DNA of 32,321 nucleotides from an uncultured Treponema sp. GTDB taxonomy: Bacteria; Spirochaetota; Spirochaetia; Treponematales; Treponemataceae. The translations under genes were made by a program, and so were the position numbers. Shown one piece after another: positions 17,567 through 25,477 of the stretch; position 1 is the stretch's first letter; each line of letters opens with the position of its first letter. Location: positions 1 to 32,321 of the forward strand of contig NZ_CAMCEC010000027.1 in NCBI RefSeq assembly GCF_945873775.1, read 5' to 3'. The notes beneath the pieces were generated by a model. It was not told the origin of the DNA. It saw only the letters and a list, made by a program, of their open reading frames with translations, and ran no database searches.

Positions 17567-17595
17567 TTGACAATAGAAACATTTTTATCTATTAT
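17567..17595 (+). promoter_or_regulatory. Penicillin-binding protein promoter, leaderless type
   Basis: TTGACA (17567-17572), a 17-bp spacer and TATTAT (17590-17595). The ATG is at 17604, 8 nt after the -10 box, and there is no Shine-Dalgarno. One of the best consensus promoters in the window. Confidence 0.8.
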
Positions 17596-17603
17596 ATGTT
17601 GTT

Positions 17604-20204
17604 ATGAAAAAATGCGGGACTATTCCACTCATTCTTAGCGGAGCATTGCTTTTTTTTGCGCTTGTTTTCGGCTCTCTTCTTGGAGCTGGGCTTGCTGCTA
17701 CACGGAATACAATAAACACTGAAAATTTCACAGACTTTGAAACTTCACTTCCAACAAGGCTTTTGGATATAAACGGCGAGCTTATAACTGAATTTGCAAG
17801 CGATGAGCGGCGGGAAATAATTGCGCTGAAAAATCTTCCGCAGCACATGATTGACGCACTGCTTACAAGAGAAGACCGCATTTTTTACAGCCACCATGGA
17901 TTCAGCATAAAGGCTTTGTTCAGGGCAGTTGTCGGAGTTCTTACAAGAAGCTCTCTTGGCGGAGGCTCAACACTTTCTCAGCAAATCGCGGGAACTTTGT
18001 ACTGCGACCGGCAGGAATATTCAGTCAAGCGAAAGCTCAAGGAACTTTGGTGGGCAATCCAAATGGAGCGCAGATATTCAAAGGATGAAATCTTAGAGCT
18101 TTATCTGAATAAAATTTATTTTGGCGGCGGAACTTACGGAGTCAACGCGGCAAGCAAATATTACTTCGGGCACGATGCCACAGAAATAACTCCAGCGGAA
18201 TCTGCAATTCTTGTAATTCAGCTTTCAAACCCTTCATTCTATAATCCGTTCGAACATCCAAACCGGGCAATGGCAAGACAAAAAGATGTTCTTGAAGCGA
18301 TGGTGAATTCTGGCTACATTTCCCAGCAGCAGGCGGACGACAGTTTTGACACATACTGGGCAAACTTTGACTACACAAGAACAAACGCTTCCGCGCACGC
18401 AATGCAAAATGACGAAGCTCCTTGGTTCAGTGAATATGTAAGAAGAAATTTAAGCGGAATGATTTACGGAACAGAAGACATTTACACAAGCGGATTCACC
18501 GTAAACACAACATTGAATCTTTCGCACCAAAAAGCCGCGGAAGAAGTAATGCAGGATTATATCCATGCGGCAAACAGAATTTACCAGCGGACAATGAATT
18601 CCCACGAGCGTGCGACATTCAGCAAATATATTCCGCTCACAGAACTTTTCAGCCTTGTATTCAACTTGCCGGACTTGAAACTTGGCGAGCAAAGAAACCA
18701 AGCAACAGCAATGAATCACTACCGCGATGAAATAAATCCTATAATCGATGTAATGTCCATGGTCTGCGGAATCGAATCCTTAAAGACTGAAATCGTCAAC
18801 AAAGGAAATTCCTTGATTCAGCAAAAGGCGGAAAAAACAACGATTGAAGGAACAATGATTGCCATTGAAAATTCAACAGGATACATAGATGCGCTTGTCG
18901 GCGGCTCAAAATATGACAAGACAAACCAGTTTATCCGTGCGGTGCAGGCAAAGCTTCAGCCTGGCTCAACTTTCAAGCCGCTTTATTATTCCGAAGCAAT
19001 TGAAAGCCAGAAATTTACAATGACAACAATTATAAGCGACACGCCGCAGGTTTTCCATAAAGAAGACGGAACTCCTTATATTCCGCAGGACTTTAAAGGC
19101 CAGTGGGAAGGCGATGTTGAATTCTGGTATGCTTTAGCCCACTCCATGAATGTGCCTTCAATAAAAGTTTTGGACACAATCGGATTTGACTCTGCAATAA
19201 AAAGAACTTCCGCGCTGCTAGGAATTCCTTCAAACGAATTTGAATCAAGGCACTTTGAGCCGGTTTATCCGCTTGGTCTTGGAGTCTGTTCAGTGCGTCC
19301 TATTGAAGTTGCAAAAGCTTATGCCACAATCGCAAACCGCGGAAAAGAAGTCAAGCCGATTGCAATTCTTTCAGTTGAAGACAAAAACGGAAACATAATT
19401 TTCAATCCGGGAAAAGAACAGGCAGACGCGCAAAAGTCCAGAAACGGCTCAAAGCAAATTCTTACAGAAGAAACAGCATTTATAATGCAGGAAATTATGA
19501 AGAATACTGTTGCAAGCGGAACTTTAAGATACGGCTCTGACTGGGACTCAACATACTGGGTTACAGGAAAAAGAAAAGGCCGCGGAAATAAATTCAACTT
19601 TGTAAATTCAAACGGAAAAACATTTCAAATGCCTGTAGCAGGAAAAACAGGAACAACGCAAAACTGGGCAGACGCTTGGGCAGCAGGATTTACGCCGTAC
19701 TACACTTCTGTTTTCTGGTTCGGATTTGACAAGCCAGGACAGTCGCTTGGACTTTCGATTACCGGCTCAACTTTGGCTGGTGTTGCTTGGGGCGACTTTA
19801 TGAATGCGGCGAACAAAGACAAGCCGTACAAGCCGTTCTATGACGAAATGCCAAAAGACTTGATTCAGCTTGAAGTCTGTACAAAAAGCGGCGGAATTTT
19901 GACGCCTGAATGCGGAAGCAATAGAATCACTGCATATTATTATCCAGGAACAGAACCGACCGAGCCATGCAAAAAGCACACAGACGATTCTGGCAGAACA
20001 TTGGGAGCCGCAAGACTTCAAAAAGCAAAAATTCAGGCAGGCTACAGTTTTGACGAAGGAATTGACGACAGTCCGCTTATGGTTGACTTGAGCTTCCTTA
20101 AGAGCGGAAAACTTTCTTCAGAAATAAGACAGGAAGAATCAGAATATGAACTCTTGCAGCCGCAAAGAAATTCCGATGATTTTTCAAACTGGCTTCTTGA
20201 CTAA
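17604..20204 (+). CDS. Class A penicillin-binding protein (PBP1A type)
   Basis: 866 residues. A single N-terminal membrane anchor (about 7-30) is followed by a GT51 glycosyltransferase: EDRIFYSHHGF starting at E90, GGSTLSQQIAG, then RKLKELWWAIQMERRYSKDEILELYLNKIYFGGGTYG given here as its usual chain of motifs. The transpeptidase follows with SxxK at S455-K458 (GSTFKP), SMN at S514-N516 and KTGT at K681. All catalytic elements are present, so it should both polymerise glycan strands and cross-link them outside the inner membrane. It stands alone with its own promoter. The promoter of the next gene overlaps its stop codon. Confidence 0.96.
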   Translation: MKKCGTIPLILSGALLFFALVFGSLLGAGLAATRNTINTENFTDFETSLPTRLLDINGELITEFASDERREIIALKNLPQHMIDALLTREDRIFYSHHGFSIKALFRAVVGVLTRSSLGGGSTLSQQIAGTLYCDRQEYSVKRKLKELWWAIQMERRYSKDEILELYLNKIYFGGGTYGVNAASKYYFGHDATEITPAESAILVIQLSNPSFYNPFEHPNRAMARQKDVLEAMVNSGYISQQQADDSFDTYWANFDYTRTNASAHAMQNDEAPWFSEYVRRNLSGMIYGTEDIYTSGFTVNTTLNLSHQKAAEEVMQDYIHAANRIYQRTMNSHERATFSKYIPLTELFSLVFNLPDLKLGEQRNQATAMNHYRDEINPIIDVMSMVCGIESLKTEIVNKGNSLIQQKAEKTTIEGTMIAIENSTGYIDALVGGSKYDKTNQFIRAVQAKLQPGSTFKPLYYSEAIESQKFTMTTIISDTPQVFHKEDGTPYIPQDFKGQWEGDVEFWYALAHSMNVPSIKVLDTIGFDSAIKRTSALLGIPSNEFESRHFEPVYPLGLGVCSVRPIEVAKAYATIANRGKEVKPIAILSVEDKNGNIIFNPGKEQADAQKSRNGSKQILTEETAFIMQEIMKNTVASGTLRYGSDWDSTYWVTGKRKGRGNKFNFVNSNGKTFQMPVAGKTGTTQNWADAWAAGFTPYYTSVFWFGFDKPGQSLGLSITGSTLAGVAWGDFMNAANKDKPYKPFYDEMPKDLIQLEVCTKSGGILTPECGSNRITAYYYPGTEPTEPCKKHTDDSGRTLGAARLQKAKIQAGYSFDEGIDDSPLMVDLSFLKSGKLSSEIRQEESEYELLQPQRNSDDFSNWLLD

Positions 20205-20225
20205 AAAACAAAGATTGCCTATTTT
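20197..20225 (+). promoter_or_regulatory. Promoter of the ParB-like gene, overlapping the PBP stop codon
   Basis: TTGACT (20197-20202), a 17-bp spacer and TATTTT (20220-20225). The ATG at 20234 is 8 nt after the -10 box, with no Shine-Dalgarno. The -35 overlaps the last codons of the PBP gene. Confidence 0.65.
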
Positions 20226-20233
20226 TTAATTAA

Positions 20234-20647
20234 ATGCTTGTAAAAATTGAAGATATAAAAGTAAAAAAAAGAGTTCGCCGCGATTTGGGAGATTTGACCG
20301 CATTAAAAGAAAGTATGCACCGTTACGGTCTTATGAATCCAATCACGCTGAATTCCAGCTACGAGCTTGTTGCAGGGGAACGCAGGCTTGAAGCTGCAAA
20401 ATCTCTTGGCTGGGAAAGAATAAACGCAAATGTCCTTGACTCAAATGTTGACAATATCCGCCAGCTTGAAATGGAGCTTGAAGAAAACAATCAGCGTAAG
20501 GAATTTACAGACGAAGAACTCATGGAAGGATACAAGCGTCTTGAAAAGCTAAAAAATCCTCCGCTGATTATGCGTCTTCTAAAATTCATTGCCAATATCT
20601 TTATAAAAATCGCAGAGTTTATAAAATCGCTTTTTGGAAAAAAATAA
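20234..20647 (+). CDS. ParB N-terminal-domain protein with amphipathic C-terminal tail
   Basis: 137 residues. Residues 1-85 form a ParB/Srx-like N-terminal domain: IEDIKVKKRVRRDLGDLTALKESM, MNPITL, and the nucleotide-binding box GERRLEAAKSLGW. An acidic helix with LEENNQRKEFTDEELMEG follows, as in the start of the ParB linker. Where ParB has a helix-turn-helix, this protein ends in about 28 residues (PPLIMRLLKFIANIFIKIAEFIKSLFGKK region) that are strongly hydrophobic with regularly spaced lysines. That tail could lie on or in the membrane. There is no ParA partner and no parS-like site nearby. The role is unknown; a membrane-linked CTP switch is only an idea. Leaderless start. Confidence 0.75.
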   Translation: MLVKIEDIKVKKRVRRDLGDLTALKESMHRYGLMNPITLNSSYELVAGERRLEAAKSLGWERINANVLDSNVDNIRQLEMELEENNQRKEFTDEELMEGYKRLEKLKNPPLIMRLLKFIANIFIKIAEFIKSLFGKK

Positions 20648-20673
20648 TTTTAAACTCTTACAACAATTTCTCT

Positions 20674-20702
20674 TTGCATTTCATCATTTTGTGCCTTATA
20701 AT
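20674..20702 (+). promoter_or_regulatory. Probable promoter of the uridine-kinase-like gene
   Basis: TTGCAT (20674-20679), a 17-bp spacer and TATAAT (20697-20702). The gene starts at 20930, so the leader would be about 220 nt and would include the whole palindromic repeat at 20754-20855. A weaker site closer to the gene, TTTTCA and TATTAA spaced by 17 near 20873-20901, is also possible. Confidence 0.55.
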
Positions 20703-20753
20703 TAAAGGATAAAAAATATCATATTAGCCTAAACTTCGAGTTTTATAGTTTAA

Positions 20754-20855
20754 TGTCATTATCGGGCTTGACCCGATAATCTATTGAAATTTTACAGTAG
20801 ATTCCTGACCGAGTTTACTGCGTAAACTTCGCAGTGTCGTAGCACGAGAATGACA
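20754..20855. repeat. Palindromic repeat upstream of the uridine-kinase-like gene
   Basis: A 102-bp block is bounded by TGTCATT (20754-20760) and AATGACA (20849-20855). It opens with the same 28 bp as 13912-13939 (9-bp stem ATTATCGGG/CCCGATAAT, CTTGA loop). Similarity continues for about 20 bp, through AATTTT and CAG. The interior also has TTTACTGCG-TAAACTTCGCAGT, which can fold on itself. Confidence 0.8.
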
Positions 20856-20929
20856 CATAAATGAACTGTTCTTTTCAAAATTCGACATTCAGGCTATTAA
20901 AAAAATCTGCATAACTTTGGAGGCACATC

Positions 20930-22582
20930 ATGAAAAAAATCAAAATAACATTTCCAGACAATTCATTCATAGAGGCAGAAAATGAAATCCGCCCAATTCT
21001 TTTCCTTGAAAAATTCAATGCACAAAATAAAAAAATTGTCGCAGTAAAAGTAAACAATGAAATCTGCTCGTTAGACAGCCCTGTAAACATAACCTCAAGC
21101 ATAGAGCCTGTTTTTTCAGACTCAAAAGACGGAAGCGCAATCTACAGAAGATCGCTTTGCTTTGTTCTAGCGGCGGCGGCACATAAAATCTTCCCGGGAA
21201 AAAGGCTTTTGGTCGGACACAGCTTGGGCTATGGCTACTACTACACGCTTGAACTTGGAGAGCCTCTTACAAAAGAAAATATTTTAAAGCTAAAAAATGA
21301 AATGGAGCAAATAGTAAAAGACGACAAAATAATCGAAACCGACTTCATTTCATATTCAGAAGCCTGCTCGCTTTTTGAAGAGCTCGGACTTACAGAAACC
21401 AGAAAGCAGCTGAACTACAGATGCCCTTCCCGCGTTCAAATCAACAGGCTTGAAGGCTTTTCCGATTTGTATTTTGGACCGCTAGTTGGAACAACAGGCA
21501 TTTTAAATGTTTTTGACTTGCTTCCATATAGCGACGGATTTCTTTTGAGATTCCCTAAAAAAGGCCAGCCTGAAAAACTCACAGAATTTGTCGATCAGCC
21601 AAAGCTTTTTGAAATTTACAAGTCTTACAAGCTCTGGGGAAAAAGGCTGAATGTAACTTCCGCGGCAAGCTTAAACCAGCTGATTCACGACAGAAAAGAA
21701 TCTGAATTTATCGACATAACTGAAACGCTTCAGACAAAAAGAATTTCCACAATTGCAGATGAAATTCTAAAGAAAAAGTCAGCAAGGATTGTCCTTATAG
21801 CAGGCCCGTCTTCTTCTGGAAAAACAACAACCAGCAAAAAACTTGCATTGCAGCTCGAAGCAATCGGATACAAGCCAAAAGTAATAAGCCTTGACAGCTA
21901 TTATCTTGGTCGCGCGCAAACTCCAAAAGATGAAAACGGAAACTACGACTACGAATGCCTTGAAGCCTTGAACATTGAGCTTTTAAATCAAAATCTTGTT
22001 GACTTGTTTGCAGGAAAACAAATCAAGCTGCCATCCTATGACTTTCATGCAGGAGTAAGCTATTTTAAGGGCGACACAATGACTTTAGAAGAAAGCGATA
22101 TTTTAATCATGGAAGGAATTCACGGACTTAACGACAAGCTTACACCACTAGTCCCGGCGGATAAAAAGTTTAAAATCTATATTTCCGCATTGACCCAGCT
22201 GAATCTTGACGACCACAATAGAATTTCAACAAGCGACAATAGGCTTATAAGAAGAATTGTAAGAGATTCCCGCTATAGAGGAAAAAGCGCGGCGGACACA
22301 ATCGCAATGTGGGAAAGCGTTCAAAAAGGCGAGCAGCTTCACATATTTCCGTTCCAAAACAATGCTGATGCAATGCTGAACACTGCGCTGGATTACGAGC
22401 TTCCGGTTTTAAAGGTTTATGCAGAACCGCTTTTAAGATGTGTAAGTCCGCTCCAAAAGGAATATGCAGAAGCAAACAGGCTGCTTCAATTCTTAAACTG
22501 CTTCTCTACAATTCCTGCAACTTCAGTTCCAACGCAGTCTATAATCAGGGAATTTATCGGCGGAAGCGCATTTAAATACTAA
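20930..22582 (+). CDS. Uridine-kinase-like P-loop kinase with ThrRS-like N-terminal domains
   Basis: 550 residues. Residues 1-65 look like a TGS domain (KITFPDNSFIEAE start). Residues 70-220 resemble the second additional domain of threonyl-tRNA synthetase, including AAAAHKIFPGKRLLVGHSLGYGYYY. From about 280 there is a uridine kinase/phosphoribulokinase domain: Walker A GPSSSGKTTTSK at about 292, SLDSYYLGR, LPSYDFHAG, LIMEGIHGLND, then DNRLIRRIVRDSRYRG. Such fusions are annotated as uridine kinase-like or nucleoside kinase in many anaerobes; the true substrate is not settled by sequence. It has a clear GGAGG (20919-20923) 6 nt before ATG 20930. Its stop codon overlaps that of the convergent fliJ gene. 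Confidence 0.88.
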   Translation: MKKIKITFPDNSFIEAENEIRPILFLEKFNAQNKKIVAVKVNNEICSLDSPVNITSSIEPVFSDSKDGSAIYRRSLCFVLAAAAHKIFPGKRLLVGHSLGYGYYYTLELGEPLTKENILKLKNEMEQIVKDDKIIETDFISYSEACSLFEELGLTETRKQLNYRCPSRVQINRLEGFSDLYFGPLVGTTGILNVFDLLPYSDGFLLRFPKKGQPEKLTEFVDQPKLFEIYKSYKLWGKRLNVTSAASLNQLIHDRKESEFIDITETLQTKRISTIADEILKKKSARIVLIAGPSSSGKTTTSKKLALQLEAIGYKPKVISLDSYYLGRAQTPKDENGNYDYECLEALNIELLNQNLVDLFAGKQIKLPSYDFHAGVSYFKGDTMTLEESDILIMEGIHGLNDKLTPLVPADKKFKIYISALTQLNLDDHNRISTSDNRLIRRIVRDSRYRGKSAADTIAMWESVQKGEQLHIFPFQNNADAMLNTALDYELPVLKVYAEPLLRCVSPLQKEYAEANRLLQFLNCFSTIPATSVPTQSIIREFIGGSAFKY

Positions 22583-23007
22583 AGCAAATTTTTTCTGGCA
22601 GTCACAATATCGTCGGCTGCCAGTTCCTCTGCTTTTAAGTTGTCCTTTTTCCACTGGCGGAATTTATTTTCCTTTAGCTTTTCAAGGACTTTGACTTTTT
22701 GCATTGCCTGCCGGACAACTTCGCGTTTTTCATCCGCGGCAATTTGCGCTGTGGCAAGCTCTTCCAAAAACTTTTCTTTCTTCTGTTCAAGCATGAAAAA
22801 AAAAGACTGTATTTCAGCCTGAATAAGAAAATCTGTGTTTGTGTCGAAATTTTTTATTGTGGAAACTTTTCGCTTTGCAATGGATTCAAGTTCGCCCTGA
22901 ATTCTTGCGACTTCTGCATTTGCCTTGCCAAGCTCCATTTCTGCCTGACGCTGCTCAAATATTCTGAGGTCAAGAATTTTCTGCATTGAAAAAGCGAATT
23001 TCTTCAT
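22579..23007 (-). CDS. fliJ: Flagellar export chaperone/stalk protein FliJ
   Basis: 142 residues from ATG 23007. The first residues, KKFAFSMQKILDLR, are the conserved FliJ start; an upstream in-frame TTG at 23061 is inside fliI and is rejected. The rest is a long coiled coil rich in Glu, Lys, Gln and Ala, as expected for the central stalk that links the FliI hexamer to the FlhA gate. No Shine-Dalgarno precedes it, and it starts 13 nt after fliI, so coupled translation is likely. Last gene of the operon; its TAG overlaps the convergent stop codon at 22580-22582. Confidence 0.88.
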   Translation of the reverse strand: MKKFAFSMQKILDLRIFEQRQAEMELGKANAEVARIQGELESIAKRKVSTIKNFDTNTDFLIQAEIQSFFFMLEQKKEKFLEELATAQIAADEKREVVRQAMQKVKVLEKLKENKFRQWKKDNLKAEELAADDIVTARKNLL

Positions 23008-23020
23008 AAAGCAAAAAAAA

Positions 23021-24370
23021 TCAAGCAGGAGATTCTGAATATTCGGCTTCAGGAATTTCAATTCCGCTTAGTTCTGAAAGAGATTTCAGCGTGTCTTCAA
23101 TTGTAAGATGGCAGTTTTCTTCCTGGCACAAAAATTCTTCAACAGCCTGATGATGGTCAATGGCTTCGTCAATTTCCGGGGAAGAGCCTTTTTGGTAAAC
23201 ACCAGCGTTTATCATTTCTTCCTGCTCTGAATAAACAGAAATCCAACGGCGCACACGCTGCACTGCTTTTTTTGTGCAAGTTCCAGAAACACGCTTTGAA
23301 AGACGGCTGATGCTTGTAAGCATATCGATTGCAGGATAATGCTGACGAGCCGCAAGGGAACGCTGCAAAACAATATGTCCGTCTAAAGTTCCGCGCACTT
23401 TATCAGCAATAGGCTCATCCATATCATCGCCGTCAACAAGGACTGTATAAAAGGCGGTAATGCTTCCTTTGTCATTTGTTCCAGTTCGCTCAAGAAGCTT
23501 AGGCAGCATATCAAAAACGCTCGGAGGATAACCTCTTTGCGCAGGAGGCTCGCCGGTTGCAAGACCAATTTCTCTTTGCGCATGGGCAAAACGAGTTACG
23601 CTGTCAAACATCAGCATAACGTCCTTCCCTTGGTCGCGGAAATATTCAGCTATGGCAGTTGTAACATAAGCGGCTCTCAATCTTGAAATGGAAGGCTGAT
23701 CGCTAGTTGCAACAACAAGAACAGAACGTTTAAGTCCTTCTTCTCCCAAGTCGCGCTTTATAAAATCCATAACTTCGCGTCCACGCTCTCCAATAAGACC
23801 GATTACGTTTATATCAGCATTTGTATTCCGCGCAATCATTGAAAGAAGCGTTGACTTTCCAACTCCAGAGCCTGCAAAAATTCCAAGACGCTGGCCTTTT
23901 CCAACTGTAAGGATTCCGTCAATGGCACGAACTCCAGTTACAATGCGCTTGTCAATCGGCTTGCGTTCCATTGGGTTCGGAGGAGATGCAAGAGCCGGAT
24001 AATATGCTTCTGGGAAAATTTCGCCTTTTCCGTCATAGGGCTTTCCAGTTGCATCTATTACGCGCCCCAAAAGAGATGGTCCTACAGGAACTTCCAAAAC
24101 GTGCCCGGAAGCAACAACTTCACAGCCAACTTCAATTCCCTTGGTTTCTCCGTAAGCCATAAGACGTACAGAAGAACCTTCAAGCCCAACAACTTCTGCA
24201 AGAACAGAACTTTGAATGCTTGGAATGTGAATTGTGCAGATTTCGCCAATTACAGAGCGAGGACCTTTGCTTTCTATCATAAGACCTTTTACGCCTATGA
24301 CAGAGCCGGTATATTTTATGGGTTCAATTCGTTCTATGCTATGAATGTATTTATCAAAAAAATTTTCCAT
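23021..24370 (-). CDS. fliI: Flagellum-specific export ATPase FliI
   Basis: 449 residues; hexameric ATPase of the flagellar type III export apparatus. Walker A is AGSGVGKST (166-174). Further F1-type motifs follow: GLIGERGREVMDFI, VVATSDQPSISRLRAAY, DVMLMFDSVTRFAHAQREIGLATGEPPA in its usual place, and GRLSKRV-like RLSKRVSGT near the end. The N-terminus IHSIERIEPIKYTGSVIGVKG is usual for treponemal FliI. Unlike the rest of the operon it is separated from its upstream neighbour fliH by 154 bp with several hairpins, and it has only a poor ribosome-binding site. Confidence 0.97.
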   Translation of the reverse strand: MENFFDKYIHSIERIEPIKYTGSVIGVKGLMIESKGPRSVIGEICTIHIPSIQSSVLAEVVGLEGSSVRLMAYGETKGIEVGCEVVASGHVLEVPVGPSLLGRVIDATGKPYDGKGEIFPEAYYPALASPPNPMERKPIDKRIVTGVRAIDGILTVGKGQRLGIFAGSGVGKSTLLSMIARNTNADINVIGLIGERGREVMDFIKRDLGEEGLKRSVLVVATSDQPSISRLRAAYVTTAIAEYFRDQGKDVMLMFDSVTRFAHAQREIGLATGEPPAQRGYPPSVFDMLPKLLERTGTNDKGSITAFYTVLVDGDDMDEPIADKVRGTLDGHIVLQRSLAARQHYPAIDMLTSISRLSKRVSGTCTKKAVQRVRRWISVYSEQEEMINAGVYQKGSSPEIDEAIDHHQAVEEFLCQEENCHLTIEDTLKSLSELSGIEIPEAEYSESPA

Positions 24371-24375
24371 TTTAA

Positions 24376-24500
24376 ATTATCCCACAGCAGCTGCAAACAG
24401 CAACTTGCAGACTTTGCAAAAAAACTGCCACTTTCATACTTGACAAAAGAACTTTTCTTTTATCAAGCACAAAAATATATTGCCGGATAAACTCCGGCAA
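24376..24500 (-). other. Hairpin-rich fliH-fliI spacer
   Basis: Reading the minus strand from fliH: a 7-bp TTGCCGG/CCGGCAA hairpin (24500-24480) followed by TATATTTTT, like a weak terminator. Next comes a 13-bp hairpin with a 3-nt loop (24467-24439) that is fully paired, with one U-G, only on this strand. Then a CTGCAA/TTGCAG hairpin (24410-24391). A weak promoter, TTGCTG (24403-24398) and GATAAT (24381-24376) spaced by 16, ends 5 nt before the fliI ATG. Confidence 0.5.
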
Positions 24501-24524
24501 TAACAAATAAAATAAACAAATGAA

Positions 24525-25457
24525 TCAACTGTCGGGATTTATAACTTCTGACTTGCCCACAGTTTTTATTGGCGAAATATTCAAAATCTGAGTTTCAAGT
24601 TCATTCAGCTGGCTTGAAATGCGCGCGTCAATTGCGCCGAAGTCTGTTTCAACAATACAGCCGCCTTTTTCAACAGAACTGTCTTCAACAACAGAAATAT
24701 TCTTTATATTTTCAACCTGACGGATAAAGTCTTTTATATGCTCGGTTGTAAGCTTTACATCGGCAAGATTTACGCGCAATGTTACGTCCCCAGAGCCTTT
24801 TACTTTTTTCAAAGCCTGAAGAACATTCGACATTATAACGCTCTTTTGATTTTCGCTCATAATCTTAACAACTTTGCGCGCTATTAAAATTACAAGGTTC
24901 ACAATCTGCTGCTCTGTATTGTCAAGAATTTCCTGCCTTTTTGCCTGAACAGCTTCAATCATTTTATGAATGCGCTCAACAAGACGCTGGGCTTCTTCAT
25001 TTCCAGCCTTATAGCCTTCCTCATGTCCAGCTTTAAATCCATCGTTCTTTGATTTTTCAAAAATGGATTTCTCTTCTATTTTTGCGTTGGAAATAATATC
25101 CTGCGCTTCTGCCTTTGCTTTTTCAACAATATCCTGCGCTTCTTTTTGCGCCTGGGATTTTATTACGGCAGCCTGATCGCTTTGATGCTTTACCTGTGCA
25201 AACGCGGCATCTTCCGCATTTTTTACAATCTGATCCGCATCAGCCTGAGCCTTTGCAAGCATCTTGGCCTTTTCATCTTCCCACTGAAGCTTAAAAGCCT
25301 CCGCTTCCTTGCGCAAGTCGTCTGCTGTAGGACCTGTATATTCAGGAACTTCCTCAACTTTTTCTTCTACAGGGGGCGCAAAATTTTTTGTAAACTGAAG
25401 GACAACTTCGCCCTTTGTGTTGTTTACTTCTGCCGGTCTGAATACAGTTTGTGCCAT
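24525..25457 (-). CDS. fliH: Flagellar export regulator FliH
   Basis: 310 residues. Residues 40-160 are a long Ala/Glu/Lys/Gln coiled coil with repeated AQ and EA heptads (KAEAQDIISNAKIEEKSIF region). A helical segment with GHEEGYKAGNEEAQ then leads into the C-terminal FliH domain (about 165-295), which binds FliI. The domain contains VIMSNVLQALKKVKGSGDVTLRVN and ends with a GGCIVETDFGAIDARI element shared with V-ATPase subunit E-like proteins. Start ATG 25457 with GGAGG 8 nt upstream, 20 bp after fliG. Confidence 0.93.
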   Translation of the reverse strand: MAQTVFRPAEVNNTKGEVVLQFTKNFAPPVEEKVEEVPEYTGPTADDLRKEAEAFKLQWEDEKAKMLAKAQADADQIVKNAEDAAFAQVKHQSDQAAVIKSQAQKEAQDIVEKAKAEAQDIISNAKIEEKSIFEKSKNDGFKAGHEEGYKAGNEEAQRLVERIHKMIEAVQAKRQEILDNTEQQIVNLVILIARKVVKIMSENQKSVIMSNVLQALKKVKGSGDVTLRVNLADVKLTTEHIKDFIRQVENIKNISVVEDSSVEKGGCIVETDFGAIDARISSQLNELETQILNISPIKTVGKSEVINPDS

Positions 25458-25477
25458 GCTAAATGCCTCCAGTCAAA

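Noticed and set aside
17509-17603. FMN riboswitch in front of the rib operon
   Set aside because: The divergent gap is 95 bp, shorter than an RFN element, no RFN consensus is present, and the predicted transcript start is within a few nt of the ribD ATG.
23008-23061. TTG-started N-terminal extension of FliJ
   Set aside because: It lies wholly within the 3' end of fliI and before it, and the conserved FliJ start is at 23007.
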